The notes: generated by a model not told the origin, from the sequence alone. DNA of 64,000 bases from Paratractidigestivibacter faecalis (GCF_003416765.1 NZ_QSNG01000001.1:1948742-2012741), one strand, 5' to 3'. Numbered from the stretch's first letter, positions 10,909-18,519 are shown. A program made the numbers and translations.

Positions 10909-12183
10909 TCACGACACGAGCTTGAAGCGCTTGCTGGCGACAATCTCGCCGAACAGCTCGCCCGCCTTCTTGTCCTCCTCGTCCAGGCTGTGGGAGTAGA
11001 AGTCGTACGTCGTGGACACCTTCGAGTGCCCAAGCCTCTTCGCGACCGTGGGGACGGGGACGCCGCTGGCTATGAGAATGCTGGTCTGAGTGTGCCTGAG
11101 CTCGTGGAACCTCAGGTCACCGCATCCCAGCTCGCCCCTGTGCCCTGCCCACCAACGCGAAAAGTTCGACGTGCCGATGTGACCGCCCGTCGAGGAGCAG
11201 ACAACGGGCGTCTCCGCCGTCTGCTCGATGGAAAGCCCGGCGAGGTATTGGGCTTGCCTCTCTTGCCATGTCCTCAAGTGGCCAATGGTGTCCCCGTCAA
11301 CGGGGATGGAGCGAACGCCCGCGCTCGTCTTCGGGGATTTGAGGTCACCGTCCACCGTAAGGCTCTTATCGACGAGGATACGCCGACCGTCGAAATCGAC
11401 CGATGCCCAGTCGAGCGCCAGAACCTCCCCACGGCGGCACCCGGTGGCGAAGGCGATGCGGACGGCGATGATTCGGGACACGCCGTCTATGCCGGCTATC
11501 CGCGTCCTCGCGTCGGTGCGGCCTCGCTCGTCCCTGCCGAGTTCCAGCGCCCCGATTCTCGCATACGCCTCCGCCTCGGCATCGTCGAGCCTCGCGGCGA
11601 GCTGCCCTGCCTCCTCGTACTCGAGGGTGTTGCGCTTGCGCTCCTCGCAGACGGGGGCGTCCACCTGCTCCATGGGGTTCCGAATCACGAGGTCGTACTT
11701 CAGGGCGAGCTTGAAGACCCCGTTCAGAACGACGTAGTACTTCTTTAGGCGCGAGCCGGTCAGAGGCTTGTCGCGCTCCTCGTTGAGCTTGTCGAACAGC
11801 TTGTCGATTGCGTAATGGTCGAGGCTCGTCAGGCGAGCATCGCCGATGTACTTGCACAGGCTCTCGAGAATCGACCGATTGTCGGACACGGTGGTCTTCG
11901 CCGGCCTGCCCGTCTCCTCGCACGCCTTCTCGCGGCGGGCCAGCCACACGCCTACGGCGAACTCCTCGAAGGTCATGCGCGAGCCGTCGTAGGAAAGCCC
12001 GCTGTTGTGCTGTTTCCTCAGCTCGTCGCGTACCTTGCGGGCGTCCGCCTTCGTGCCGTGCACCGTCCTGCTGACGCTTCGGTACCTGCCCGTCACGCTG
12101 TCCTTGCCGAACGCGACGCGAACCTCCCAGACGCCCTTGCCCTTGCTGCGAATGGAGCCGTCTCCCTTCGTCGCCCTTGCCAT
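10909..12183 (-). CDS. int: Tyrosine site-specific integrase
   Basis: Predicted 424 residues. The N-terminus (RATKGDGSIRSKGKGVWEV) is an arm-binding domain, followed by a core-binding SAM-like domain (about 65-165) and a catalytic domain with the Arg in ATGCRRGEVLAL, HELRHTQ and the tyrosine segment RLGHSKVSTTYDFYSH. It would catalyse insertion into and excision from the tRNA-Arg anticodon loop. The gene ends 58 bases inside attL, pointing toward it. The start at 12183 is chosen from GGAGTGGGG upstream; ATG 12186 and a longer form from 12210 are possible. All catalytic residues are visible, so it is probably active. Confidence 0.95.
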   Translation of the reverse strand: MARATKGDGSIRSKGKGVWEVRVAFGKDSVTGRYRSVSRTVHGTKADARKVRDELRKQHNSGLSYDGSRMTFEEFAVGVWLARREKACEETGRPAKTTVSDNRSILESLCKYIGDARLTSLDHYAIDKLFDKLNEERDKPLTGSRLKKYYVVLNGVFKLALKYDLVIRNPMEQVDAPVCEERKRNTLEYEEAGQLAARLDDAEAEAYARIGALELGRDERGRTDARTRIAGIDGVSRIIAVRIAFATGCRRGEVLALDWASVDFDGRRILVDKSLTVDGDLKSPKTSAGVRSIPVDGDTIGHLRTWQERQAQYLAGLSIEQTAETPVVCSSTGGHIGTSNFSRWWAGHRGELGCGDLRFHELRHTQTSILIASGVPVPTVAKRLGHSKVSTTYDFYSHSLDEEDKKAGELFGEIVASKRFKLVS

Positions 12184-12402
12184 CATCCCCACTCCTCTCC
12201 AGACGTTCAAGCTGCGAGATTACTTGCCGTAGTATGACTGCACTGTCTTGGCTTTGTCCACTTAACGCGTTTCTACATATGACTGGTTAATATAATACCA
12301 TATGGACAAATTAGATATATAGAAATACAGTTATACCAGCGGAAATAACCATTTTAAGGAGGAATAATATCATTCGATAACACATATAAGGAAGTCAATT
12401 TG
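12184..12402. promoter_or_regulatory. AT-rich divergent control region of the element
   Basis: About 200 bases of much lower GC than the surroundings separate the minus-strand integrase from the plus-strand genes. CATATG palindromes at 12276-12281 and 12299-12304 are spaced 23 bp apart and flank TATAAT at 12291-12296, a good -10 box for the plus strand, although I see no matching -35. AAGGAGG near 12356-12362 is a strong ribosome site with no obvious gene after it. This is the likely place for a helper-phage or host signal to act. Confidence 0.55.
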
Positions 12403-12621
12403 ATGCAAGGGGTGAATCTCGAGGCCAGCAAAAGCCTGTTCGGCGAATACGGCGACCTTCTGACGATGGAGGATTGCGCCGAGATTACCCACCAAACGAC
12501 CCAGACCGTAAGGGCGCTTTGTCGCGAGAAGGTGTTGCCCAGCGCCCGCATCGGGAGAAGGCTCTACGTGCCTAAGGCTCTGCTCATCGACTACATCCAG
12601 TCTCAGATTGCGGGCGAGTAG
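12403..12621 (+). CDS. Excisionase/AlpA-like helix-turn-helix protein
   Basis: Predicted 72 residues. MEDCAEITHQTTQTVRALCREKVLPSARIG with RRLYVPKALLIDYI is the pattern of the MerR-like excisionase-family HTH (HTH_17): recognition helix, then a wing with the conserved GRRLYVPK. In satellites and prophages such proteins act as excisionase or as activator of excision and replication genes. AAGGAAG lies 8 bases before ATG 12403; a TTG at 12400 is possible. The replication-type gene begins two bases after the stop, so the two are one transcription unit. Confidence 0.85.
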   Translation: MQGVNLEASKSLFGEYGDLLTMEDCAEITHQTTQTVRALCREKVLPSARIGRRLYVPKALLIDYIQSQIAGE

Positions 12622-12623
12622 CG

Positions 12624-13301
12624 ATGGGCAAGGCGATGTTCAGTTCGGACGTGGTGGGTACGGACTCTTTCCTCGACTTGCCGGAGGAGGCGCAGCTTCT
12701 TTATCACCGTCTAGGGTTCGAAGGCGCGTACGGCAAGATTGTGGGAATCCGCAGAATCGCACGAGGGTTCGGGGCGAGCACCGACGCGTTGGACGCCCTC
12801 TACAAATCGGGCTACCTGTTCGACTACGGCGACGCTTGCTGGGTGCGTCACTACTGGGTAAACAACACCTTCAAAAAGCCCAACAACAACCCCGCCAAGA
12901 ACATACCCGAGATAGCGTCAGGCGAAATCGGGTTCGCGGGGGAGGAGTTTAGGAGCGCATTTGTGTGCCCAAGCGTCGACAAACCTTCGAACGGCCTTAC
13001 GGCAGCCTACCGGGCAGCCTACCAGGCAGGCTACACAGTAACAGGAACAGTAACAGGCCCAGCCTCGGCTACAGGAGCGGAAACAGGTTCAACGACAGAG
13101 GCATTGGCAGACTCAATTTCAAACTCAGACACAGCCGCATCAACAGGAACAGGGGAAGAGGCACGCGGAGAGGGGGACGGTTCACACCCCTGCTGTTGCC
13201 AAAAATGCGGGAGCCAAAAGGCGACCTACCGCGAAGAGGGTGGAAAGATCTTCATTCGTTGCCCCGATTGCGGCGAGTCCGAGTTTTCCTATTCCCACTG
13301 A
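12624..13301 (+). CDS. Replisome-organizer-like protein with C-terminal zinc ribbon
   Basis: Predicted 225 residues. Residues 1-90 (AMFSSDVVGTDSFLDLPEEA, LYHRLGFEG, IARGFGAS, then HYWVNNTFKKPN) match the winged-helix N-terminal domain of phage replisome-organizer/DnaD-type proteins, which load helicase at an origin. A low-complexity Thr/Gly/Ala/Ser linker (about 130-185) follows. The end has CCCQKCG and IRCPDCGES, a zinc ribbon of the type seen in replication and recombination proteins. The DNA of the linker carries periodic ACAGTAACAGG repeats that could be iterons. Best read as the element's own replication initiator; direct evidence of origin binding is lacking. Confidence 0.75.
   Translation: MGKAMFSSDVVGTDSFLDLPEEAQLLYHRLGFEGAYGKIVGIRRIARGFGASTDALDALYKSGYLFDYGDACWVRHYWVNNTFKKPNNNPAKNIPEIASGEIGFAGEEFRSAFVCPSVDKPSNGLTAAYRAAYQAGYTVTGTVTGPASATGAETGSTTEALADSISNSDTAASTGTGEEARGEGDGSHPCCCQKCGSQKATYREEGGKIFIRCPDCGESEFSYSH
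13035..13088. repeat. Iteron-like ACAGG repeats inside the replication gene
   Basis: ACAGTAACAGG occurs at 13035-13045 and 13047-13057 (12-bp period), and ACAGG recurs at 13071, 13083, 13143 and 13149. The repeats also encode the low-complexity linker, so they could simply reflect its protein sequence. Origins inside rep genes are common in small replicons. Confidence 0.4.
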
Positions 13302-13315
13302 GAGAAAGAGGTTCA

Positions 13316-13708
13316 ATGACGGAAAGACAAACGATGAGTACCCCCGTCCCTGCCATGCTTGGCGGCGACGCAGGAGACGGGGGCGCCAGAGCCGGCGAGA
13401 ACGCCGACAACGCCAAGTATAAGGCGACGCTCTTGAGGGAGCGCGAGTGGAGGCGCCTGAACCCACGTCTCTGGTCTGAGATTGAGGCATGGGCGCTCGC
13501 AGAGGCCGCTGCCGGGCGCAAGTTCGCGATGCAGACCGCTCTCGAGCGCGTCCGCTGGAAAGACTACGCGAACGACGAGGGCAACCCTACCAAGGTGCCC
13601 AACGACTTCGGAGCCATTTGGGCGCGTCTTCTCGTCGCGACGCACCCCGAGGTCAGGCCGTTCGTTACCATGCGGCCTTCCGTCTACGACGGATTTGAGG
13701 TGCGCTAG
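13316..13708 (+). CDS. Small phage-type protein of unknown function
   Basis: Predicted 130 residues. The N-terminal ~35 residues are Gly/Ala/Pro-rich; the rest (REREWRRLNP, FAMQTALERVRWKDYAND, PNDFGAIWARLLVATHPEV) looks like small conserved proteins that occur near packaging or HNH genes of actinobacterial phages, but I cannot name the family. AGAGG precedes ATG 13316; an internal ATG at 13334 is possible. The reading frame is open further upstream into the replication gene, but that part is an Arg-rich frame shadow. The terS-like gene begins at the base after its stop. Confidence 0.7.
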   Translation: MTERQTMSTPVPAMLGGDAGDGGARAGENADNAKYKATLLREREWRRLNPRLWSEIEAWALAEAAAGRKFAMQTALERVRWKDYANDEGNPTKVPNDFGAIWARLLVATHPEVRPFVTMRPSVYDGFEVR

Positions 13709-14164
13709 GTGACCCCGAAGAGGCGGGCATTCGCCCGCGCCCTCATAGAGGGCAACAACCCGAGCGAGGCGTACCGAATGGCCTATTCGACCGCTGGCAT
13801 GAGCGCGAAGAGTGTCGCCAACGAGGCCAACAAGCTCAAGCAAGACCCTGAGATTGCCCGGATGGTATCGGACGGAGAGAAGAGGGCGATGGAGAACAGC
13901 GTTTGGAACAGGGCAAAGGCCATCGAGCGACTAGAGGACGTGAACCTCAAATGCTACCAGGCTCTGATGAGAGGCGTCGACAGGGATGCACTGAACGGGT
14001 TCATGGAGACCACCCGCGAGCTGGATTCCCTGTGCAACGTCTCGGCCGAGGTGGCCGAGGATTACCAGACACGCTTCCAGACCAAGGAGAAGCTGATAGA
14101 GGCGGCTCGCCGCAGCCAAATGGCCTCCGACGCCCAGTTCGAGGCGTTCGCAACATCGTTTTAG
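13709..14164 (+). CDS. Terminase small subunit-like protein
   Basis: Predicted 151 residues from GTG 13709, which follows the previous stop directly; GAGG at 13697-13700 serves as ribosome site. The N-terminus (KRRAFARALIEGNNPSEAYR, then SAKSVANEANKLKQDPEIARM) is the helix-turn-helix of Terminase_2-type small subunits, which recognise the pac/cos site and guide packaging. The C-terminal part is helical. There is no large-subunit gene in the element, so this protein would have to work with a helper phage's TerL, as in PICI-type satellites. Confidence in the family is good but not certain. Confidence 0.75.
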   Translation: MTPKRRAFARALIEGNNPSEAYRMAYSTAGMSAKSVANEANKLKQDPEIARMVSDGEKRAMENSVWNRAKAIERLEDVNLKCYQALMRGVDRDALNGFMETTRELDSLCNVSAEVAEDYQTRFQTKEKLIEAARRSQMASDAQFEAFATSF

Positions 14165-14192
14165 AGTAATTCGACATAAGGAGAATTGAGAC

Positions 14193-14741
14193 ATGGCATT
14201 TATCAACGACGTAGACGGCATCCTGCGGAGGTACGAGACCGACCGAAACGTCCTCCTGGAGAAGCGCGACAGAGTAGAGCCGAGCGGCTACCGCAGCCGC
14301 GCCGCTCTGGAGGCCATGAGGGCGGAGCACGCCGAGGAGGTGGACGCCGAGCTGGCAAGGCTCCTGGACACCACCAGGGAGAGGCTGGACGCCGCGCTTG
14401 ACGGCTACGTCTCCGGCCTCTCGTCCAGGTACACGAAGACGCCAGAGACCATTGACGCCGCCGACCTCGCCCTGCTCACCTCGGGCGTGAGCCTCAGCGC
14501 GCAGGACGTCCAGGCCATGTACGGCAGGTGCAAGAACGACGCCATGCGCGAGGTGGTCGCGGCCTACGAGGCCGAGCACCAGACGGGCGCGGGCGTGACG
14601 TTCTTCTCCCAGGAGCAGCGCGCCGAGGCGGCGAGGGAATACGCGGCAGCCGCCAGGGACGCCGTGGGCAAGCCGGACGGCCTCGCGTTCGCCATGCTGC
14701 TTGACGGCAAGGCCGTGCCCGACAGCCTGACCGGAGAGTAG
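14193..14741 (+). CDS. Coiled-coil phage-type protein, possible scaffold/minor structural protein
   Basis: Predicted 182 residues, acidic and mostly helical, with a long Ala/Glu/Arg heptad-like stretch from about residue 30 to 75. No family recognised. AAGGAG lies 9 bases before ATG 14193. As the last gene of the element, after the terS-like gene, it sits where capsid-morphogenesis or packaging helpers lie in satellites, but that is only positional inference. Codon use is GC-rich like the host, unlike the AT-rich control region. Confidence 0.65.
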   Translation: MAFINDVDGILRRYETDRNVLLEKRDRVEPSGYRSRAALEAMRAEHAEEVDAELARLLDTTRERLDAALDGYVSGLSSRYTKTPETIDAADLALLTSGVSLSAQDVQAMYGRCKNDAMREVVAAYEAEHQTGAGVTFFSQEQRAEAAREYAAAARDAVGKPDGLAFAMLLDGKAVPDSLTGE

Positions 14742-14871
14742 CCACCAGAGGCCACAAGAGGCCGCTAGGAGGCTTTTGCAATGAGGAGTGGGTAAGTGGC
14801 CGGGTCTGAGCAATCGAGCCTTCTGGCGGCTTCTGTGCCCTCCGGGAATGGTCGTGCTCAGGCTCCGTACA

Positions 14872-14920
14872 TCCCAGAACCATCCCATAATCAACCCAGA
14901 ATGCGAACGATTATGGGATG
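14872..14920. promoter_or_regulatory. Three arm-type repeats and an inverted repeat near attR
   Basis: TCCCAGAAC at 14872, TCCCATAAT at 14883 and ACCCAGAAT at 14894 have an 11-bp period, like the pair near attL. CATCCCATAATC at 14881-14892 is also a perfect 12-bp inverted repeat of 14909-14920, putting one copy in the opposite orientation. Probable integrase or excisionase binding sites. No gene is seen in the remaining 14742-14998 stretch. Confidence 0.65.
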
Positions 14921-14998
14921 TTCTAGTTATACGTAGATAATGACAAAACACAACGTAAACAGTGGTATTTCACTTTTGGTAATGTGACTCAGCCTTCA

Positions 14999-15093
14999 CT
15001 CCTAAAGCGGGTGTCGGCCGTTCGAATCGGCCCGGGGGCACCAGAAAGAACAGCAGGTCAGAGGGGTTGTCTCCTCTGGCCTGCTTTTGTTTT
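14999..15093 (+). repeat. attR: 95-bp direct repeat (tRNA-Arg 3' half remnant)
   Basis: Identical to 10756-10850. It holds the 3' half of tRNA-Arg with its terminator but no 5' half, so it is not a functional tRNA. It marks the right end of the integrated element. Confidence 0.96.
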
Positions 15094-15120
15094 TGCGGGC
15101 TTCTCGGCAGCGCTTCTCGG

Positions 15121-16209
15121 CTAGAAGAAGGCCAGGAGGGAGTTGTAGAGGTCGAGGGCCCAGCAGTCGTAGTCGTGGGTGCCGCCAGGGAAGCTCACCC
15201 AGCAGTAGTTCTGGCCGTCTGCAAAGCGGTCGCCCATCTGGCCCAGCACGTTGTCCCTGAACTCCTCGTGGTTCTGGAGCGAGAAGTCCTTGCTGCCGTT
15301 ACCGTTGTACCAGTAGCGCACGGGCAGCTCGGCGTACTTGCCCTCGAGGATGCCCCTGAACTCGTCAAAGTCCGCCCAGATGCCGGAGTAGGAGCCTATC
15401 CAGCCAAAGAGGTCCAGGCAGTGCATCATGGCGCTGTTCACGCTGGTCATGGATCCGCGAGAAAGGCCCGCAAAGGCCCTGTGGTCTCTGCTTGCCGCAA
15501 GGCTCGCGTCAGAGACGTCGCCGGCCGCGTGCGTGGGATAGGTGGACTCCACCAGCGGAATCACGCTCTCGCGCAGCTCCTTCCAGAAGAGGCGCGGCCA
15601 GTCATCAGCGTGAGGGTCTGCCTGGTGGTAGGCCAGGACGTCAGCGGGCTCCTCTCCGGCAGGGAAGGAGTAGTAGGACGGGCACGCCACAATGACGTCC
15701 TTGATGAGGCCGTCCTCAACCATGCCGTCCAGCAGGCCGCGCGTCTGGGTGCCGTGGCAGTCCTCCTCGTCCGTGAGCCAGTAGCCGGCGCCCTCGTGCC
15801 CGGTGCCGTGCATGAGGTACAGAACGTCGTAGGTGCAGCTGGCATCGTAGTCAGCCGGAAGCCACATGTTGATGACCTTGCTAACAAGAAACTCCTGGCC
15901 GGGATTTGCCTCCTCCCAGACGTAGGAGTGCGTCTGGTACGTGAGCTGCTCGACGCGGCCTTGGGCGCCTCGCGGCTGGCGGATGGTCTCGAAGCTGCCA
16001 AGCCCGGTGAGAAGTTCGCGTCCCTTTGCCTGGTAGGTCGTGCTGCGACCGGAGTCGTCCTTGGAATAGCCGTCGCCTGGCGCAAGGGGTGCCTGCGTCG
16101 TGACGTTGCCGGCCTGCGTGCCCTTCTTGCCAGACTCGCAGGCAGAGAGGGCAAGGCTTCCCGCTCCAAGTGCCGCTAGACCCAACAGGCCCCTACGCGT
16201 GAGATTCAT
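15121..16209 (-). CDS. Secreted esterase, alpha/beta-hydrolase fold (putative lipoprotein)
   Basis: Predicted 362 residues. The N-terminus NLTRRGLLGLAALGAG ending LSAC (Cys24) is a Tat-like signal with lipobox. The mature part is an esterase-D/feruloyl-esterase-like (PF00756) hydrolase: YDVLYLMHGTG strand-turn, the nucleophile Ser250 in GLSRGS, and a likely catalytic His345 in GGTHDYDCW. It should act outside the cell on esterified polysaccharides or similar substrates. GGAGGAGAACC precedes the start. It lies just outside attR and reads toward the element. Three 33-bp imperfect repeats lie in its upstream region. Confidence 0.85.
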   Translation of the reverse strand: MNLTRRGLLGLAALGAGSLALSACESGKKGTQAGNVTTQAPLAPGDGYSKDDSGRSTTYQAKGRELLTGLGSFETIRQPRGAQGRVEQLTYQTHSYVWEEANPGQEFLVSKVINMWLPADYDASCTYDVLYLMHGTGHEGAGYWLTDEEDCHGTQTRGLLDGMVEDGLIKDVIVACPSYYSFPAGEEPADVLAYHQADPHADDWPRLFWKELRESVIPLVESTYPTHAAGDVSDASLAASRDHRAFAGLSRGSMTSVNSAMMHCLDLFGWIGSYSGIWADFDEFRGILEGKYAELPVRYWYNGNGSKDFSLQNHEEFRDNVLGQMGDRFADGQNYCWVSFPGGTHDYDCWALDLYNSLLAFF

Positions 16210-16351
16210 GGTTCTCCTCCCTATCTGAGTACGGCAATTCTGCGCTTGATTCTTGGATGAGGGAGGTCAGCGGCAACAAGATGCCGCGAGGGAGTCACGA
16301 ACTGTCAGACATCACGCGGGCGGCGTCGGCCGGTCCTGTGGCGCCGATTCC

Positions 16352-16450
16352 CTCATAAAAATGCGCTGTAGAGCCAATAATTCGCTCATAAAAGTGTAGA
16401 GATGGGCCAAAAACTCGCTCATGAAATTGTAAATGCGCAGCTAGTTGCCC
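16352..16450. repeat. Three imperfect 33-bp direct repeats
   Basis: Units begin CTCATAAAA at 16352, CTCATAAAA at 16385 and CTCATGAAA at 16418, a strict 33-bp period. The first two also share GCCAA and TCG near the end of the unit. They are AT-rich compared with the flanks and lie about 150-240 bases upstream of the minus-strand esterase. The rest of the 16210-16521 gap holds only the terminator at 16459-16499. Confidence 0.75.
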
Positions 16451-16458
16451 TAAAGCAA

Positions 16459-16499
16459 AAGCCGGGACGCGCATCCTGGTGGAATGCGCGTCCCGGCTT
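16459..16499 (-). terminator. Terminator of the PknB operon
   Basis: A perfect 16-bp stem pairs 16459-16474 with 16484-16499 around a 9-base loop. On the minus strand it is followed by T-rich sequence, as expected for an intrinsic terminator 23 bases after the kinase stop codon. Confidence 0.85.
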
Positions 16500-16521
16500 G
16501 TCTGAGTCTTTGTCGCAGGCC

Positions 16522-18519
16522 CTACTGCTGCGTGCTGCCGCCCGTGCCGCCGTTGCTGCCGCCGGTGGTTCCGGTGCCGCTGCCGTTGCTGCCGGAGCCG
16601 CCGTTGCTGCTGGACTCCACCTTGGTGGTGAGGTAGATGGTGTCGCCCTTGGTGGCGGTGGTCTCGGACTGGTCCGTCACAATGCCGCTGCTGCTAGAGC
16701 CGCTGGCAAGGCCGGCGTAGAAGCCGTTGGCCTTGAGCTTGTCGGCGGCGTCGGAGTAGGTCATGCCGATGACGCTGGGCACGCTGACCTTGGAGGGCGC
16801 CTTGCCCACGGTGATGGTGACGGTGCTGCCCTTGGTCGCGGAGTTGCCGTTCTTGGGGCTGGTGCTGATGACCTTGCCCACGCTGTCGGAGCTCTCGCTG
16901 TACTGGACGCTCACCTCAAAGCCGGCGTTCTTGAGGGTGGTGGTGGCGCTGTCCTCGGAGTCACCCACCACGTTGGGAATGACGACCTGGCTCGTGCCCT
17001 TGGAGATGTGGTAGGTCACCTTGGTGCCCTTCTCCGCAGAGGAGTAGGCCTCCACGTCCTGCTTGGCAATGCGGCCCTCCTCGATGTTGTCGTCCTCGAC
17101 CTCGTCACCCGCGACGGCGGTCAGGCCCACCTCGGTGCAGGCCTCCTGGGCCTCCTTGGGCGTCATGTTGGTGAGGTTGGGCACGCTGACCTGCTCCTTG
17201 GGCTCCTCGCCCTTGGAGATGACGATGTTGATGGTGGTGCCCTCCGGCATCTGGCGAGAAGCGCGCGGGTCCTGGTCCATGACCTTGCCCTGCTCGACGC
17301 TGCTGGAGTAGCTCTCCTTGGTCTCGCCCATCTTGAAGTGCCCGTCCTGCGTGATGGCCGTCTGGGCCTGGTCCGCCGTCATACCGGCGAGGTTGGGCAC
17401 CGGGTAGGTCTTGGAGGCACTGCCCAGGACGTTGACCAGCGCGAAGACGATGGCCACTGCGGCAATGACGCCGCACACCGCGCCAATGACGATGTTGCGC
17501 TTGCGCTTGCGGTCGCGCTCTTCTTCCTGCTCCGCAGCCTCCTCGGTGGCGCGCTGCGGTCGGTACTGCCCGGTGCGAGAAACGCGCGGCATGGAGGCGG
17601 TGTTGCCGGGGGCCATGCCCTGGCCGGGCTCGAGCTTGGAGGTGGCGGCGACGGCCGCAGCGGAGCCGGGCAGAACGGCGGTGGCGCTGTTGACCTGCGC
17701 CATGCGTCCTGCGAGGTAGTCGCGCAGGACGTGGTAGAGCTCCTGGGCGGTCTGGAAGCGGTCGGCGGGGTTCTTCTGCATGCACTTGAGGATGATGGAC
17801 TCAAGCGAGGGGTCCACGGCGGGGTTGAGCTGCGAGGGCGGCTTGGGCTGCTCGTTGACCTGCTTCAGGGCGACGGAGATGGCGTCGTCGCCCTGGAAGG
17901 GCACCTGGCCCGTGGCGGCCTCGTACATGACGATGCCCAGGGAGTAGATGTCGGTGGTGGGGCCAAGCTCCTTGCCCTGCGTCTGCTCGGGGGAGACGTA
18001 GTGGGCGGTGCCCAGGACAGAGTTGTCCTGCGTGAGGTGGCTGTTCTTGGCGCGGGCGATGCCGAAGTCCATCACCTTGATGTTGCCGTCGGGCTGCACC
18101 ATGATGTTCTGCGGCTTGATGTCGCGGTGGATGATGTCGTGACGGTGGGCCACGGAGAGCGCCTGGGCAATCTGGGAGCCAATCTGGGCAACCTTCTTGC
18201 AGTCGAGGGCGCCGTGCTTCTTGATGCCGCTCTTGAGGTCGGTGCCGCGCAGGTACTCCATGATGATGTAGTACGTGTCGCCGTCCTTGCCCCAGTCATA
18301 GACCGAGACGATGTACGGGCTCTGCAGCGCTGCCGCGGCCTGGGCCTCCTGCTTGAAGCGCGCCGCAAACGAGGGGTCGTTGGCGTACTGCGGCAGCATC
18401 GTCTTGATGGCCACGGTGCGGCCCAGGACCTCGTCCTGTCCGCGGTAGACCGTGGCCATGCCGCCGGTGCCAATCCTGTCCTGAACCTGGTAGCGTCCGC
18501 CTAGAAGCCTGCCTGGCAT
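16522..18519 (-). CDS. pknB: Serine/threonine protein kinase with four PASTA domains
   Basis: Predicted 665 residues. The N-terminal kinase (about 8-270) has the IGTGGMATVYRG loop, AIK, HRDIKPQNI and DFGIA. A basic juxtamembrane linker leads to one transmembrane helix (about 344-366), then four extracellular PASTA repeats and a Gly/Ser-rich tail. PASTA kinases sense muropeptides or lipid II and control cell growth and division. The start at 18519 follows GGGAG and makes the protein begin MPGRLLGGRYQV; a longer upstream frame is not conserved. It is the last gene of the minus-strand operon with the SEDS-PBP fusion, phosphatase and FHA proteins, its usual partners in Actinobacteria. Confidence 0.95.
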   Translation of the reverse strand: MPGRLLGGRYQVQDRIGTGGMATVYRGQDEVLGRTVAIKTMLPQYANDPSFAARFKQEAQAAAALQSPYIVSVYDWGKDGDTYYIIMEYLRGTDLKSGIKKHGALDCKKVAQIGSQIAQALSVAHRHDIIHRDIKPQNIMVQPDGNIKVMDFGIARAKNSHLTQDNSVLGTAHYVSPEQTQGKELGPTTDIYSLGIVMYEAATGQVPFQGDDAISVALKQVNEQPKPPSQLNPAVDPSLESIILKCMQKNPADRFQTAQELYHVLRDYLAGRMAQVNSATAVLPGSAAAVAATSKLEPGQGMAPGNTASMPRVSRTGQYRPQRATEEAAEQEEERDRKRKRNIVIGAVCGVIAAVAIVFALVNVLGSASKTYPVPNLAGMTADQAQTAITQDGHFKMGETKESYSSSVEQGKVMDQDPRASRQMPEGTTINIVISKGEEPKEQVSVPNLTNMTPKEAQEACTEVGLTAVAGDEVEDDNIEEGRIAKQDVEAYSSAEKGTKVTYHISKGTSQVVIPNVVGDSEDSATTTLKNAGFEVSVQYSESSDSVGKVISTSPKNGNSATKGSTVTITVGKAPSKVSVPSVIGMTYSDAADKLKANGFYAGLASGSSSSGIVTDQSETTATKGDTIYLTTKVESSSNGGSGSNGSGTGTTGGSNGGTGGSTQQ

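Larger units (their letters stand above)
10756..15093. mobile_element. 4.24-kb integrated element, candidate minimal phage satellite
   Basis: The element lies between the 95-bp direct repeats; one repeat plus the interior is 4,243 bp. In order it encodes a tyrosine integrase (minus strand), then on the plus strand an excisionase/AlpA-like HTH protein, a replisome-organizer-like protein with a zinc ribbon, a small phage-type protein, a terminase-small-subunit-like protein and a coiled-coil protein. No large terminase, portal, capsid, tail or lysis gene is present, and no conjugation gene. Gene content resembles phage-inducible chromosomal islands (int, alpA/xis, rep, terS) but the size is far below their usual 10-15 kb. 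Calling it a satellite rather than a decayed prophage is inference; every gene is intact and both ends match. Confidence 0.85.

Noticed and set aside
12965-13315. Overlapping Arg-rich frame inside the replisome-organizer-like gene, continuous with the next gene's frame
   Set aside because: No ribosome site at its start, Arg/Gly/Pro-rich shadow sequence, and the downstream gene has its own start at 13316 with AGAGG before it.
14999-15075. Second tRNA-Arg copy
   Set aside because: Only the 3' half (anticodon loop onward) is present; the sequence before it does not form D or acceptor arms. It is the attR remnant.
10756-15093. Integrative conjugative element or remnant of a full prophage
   Set aside because: No relaxase, coupling protein or secretion genes, and no partial structural genes. 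All genes present are intact and both ends match exactly, which fits a compact complete element better than decay, though decay cannot be fully excluded.
16352-16450. Short CRISPR array
   Set aside because: Only three imperfect 33-bp units in direct succession, without unique spacers between constant repeats, and no cas genes in the window.
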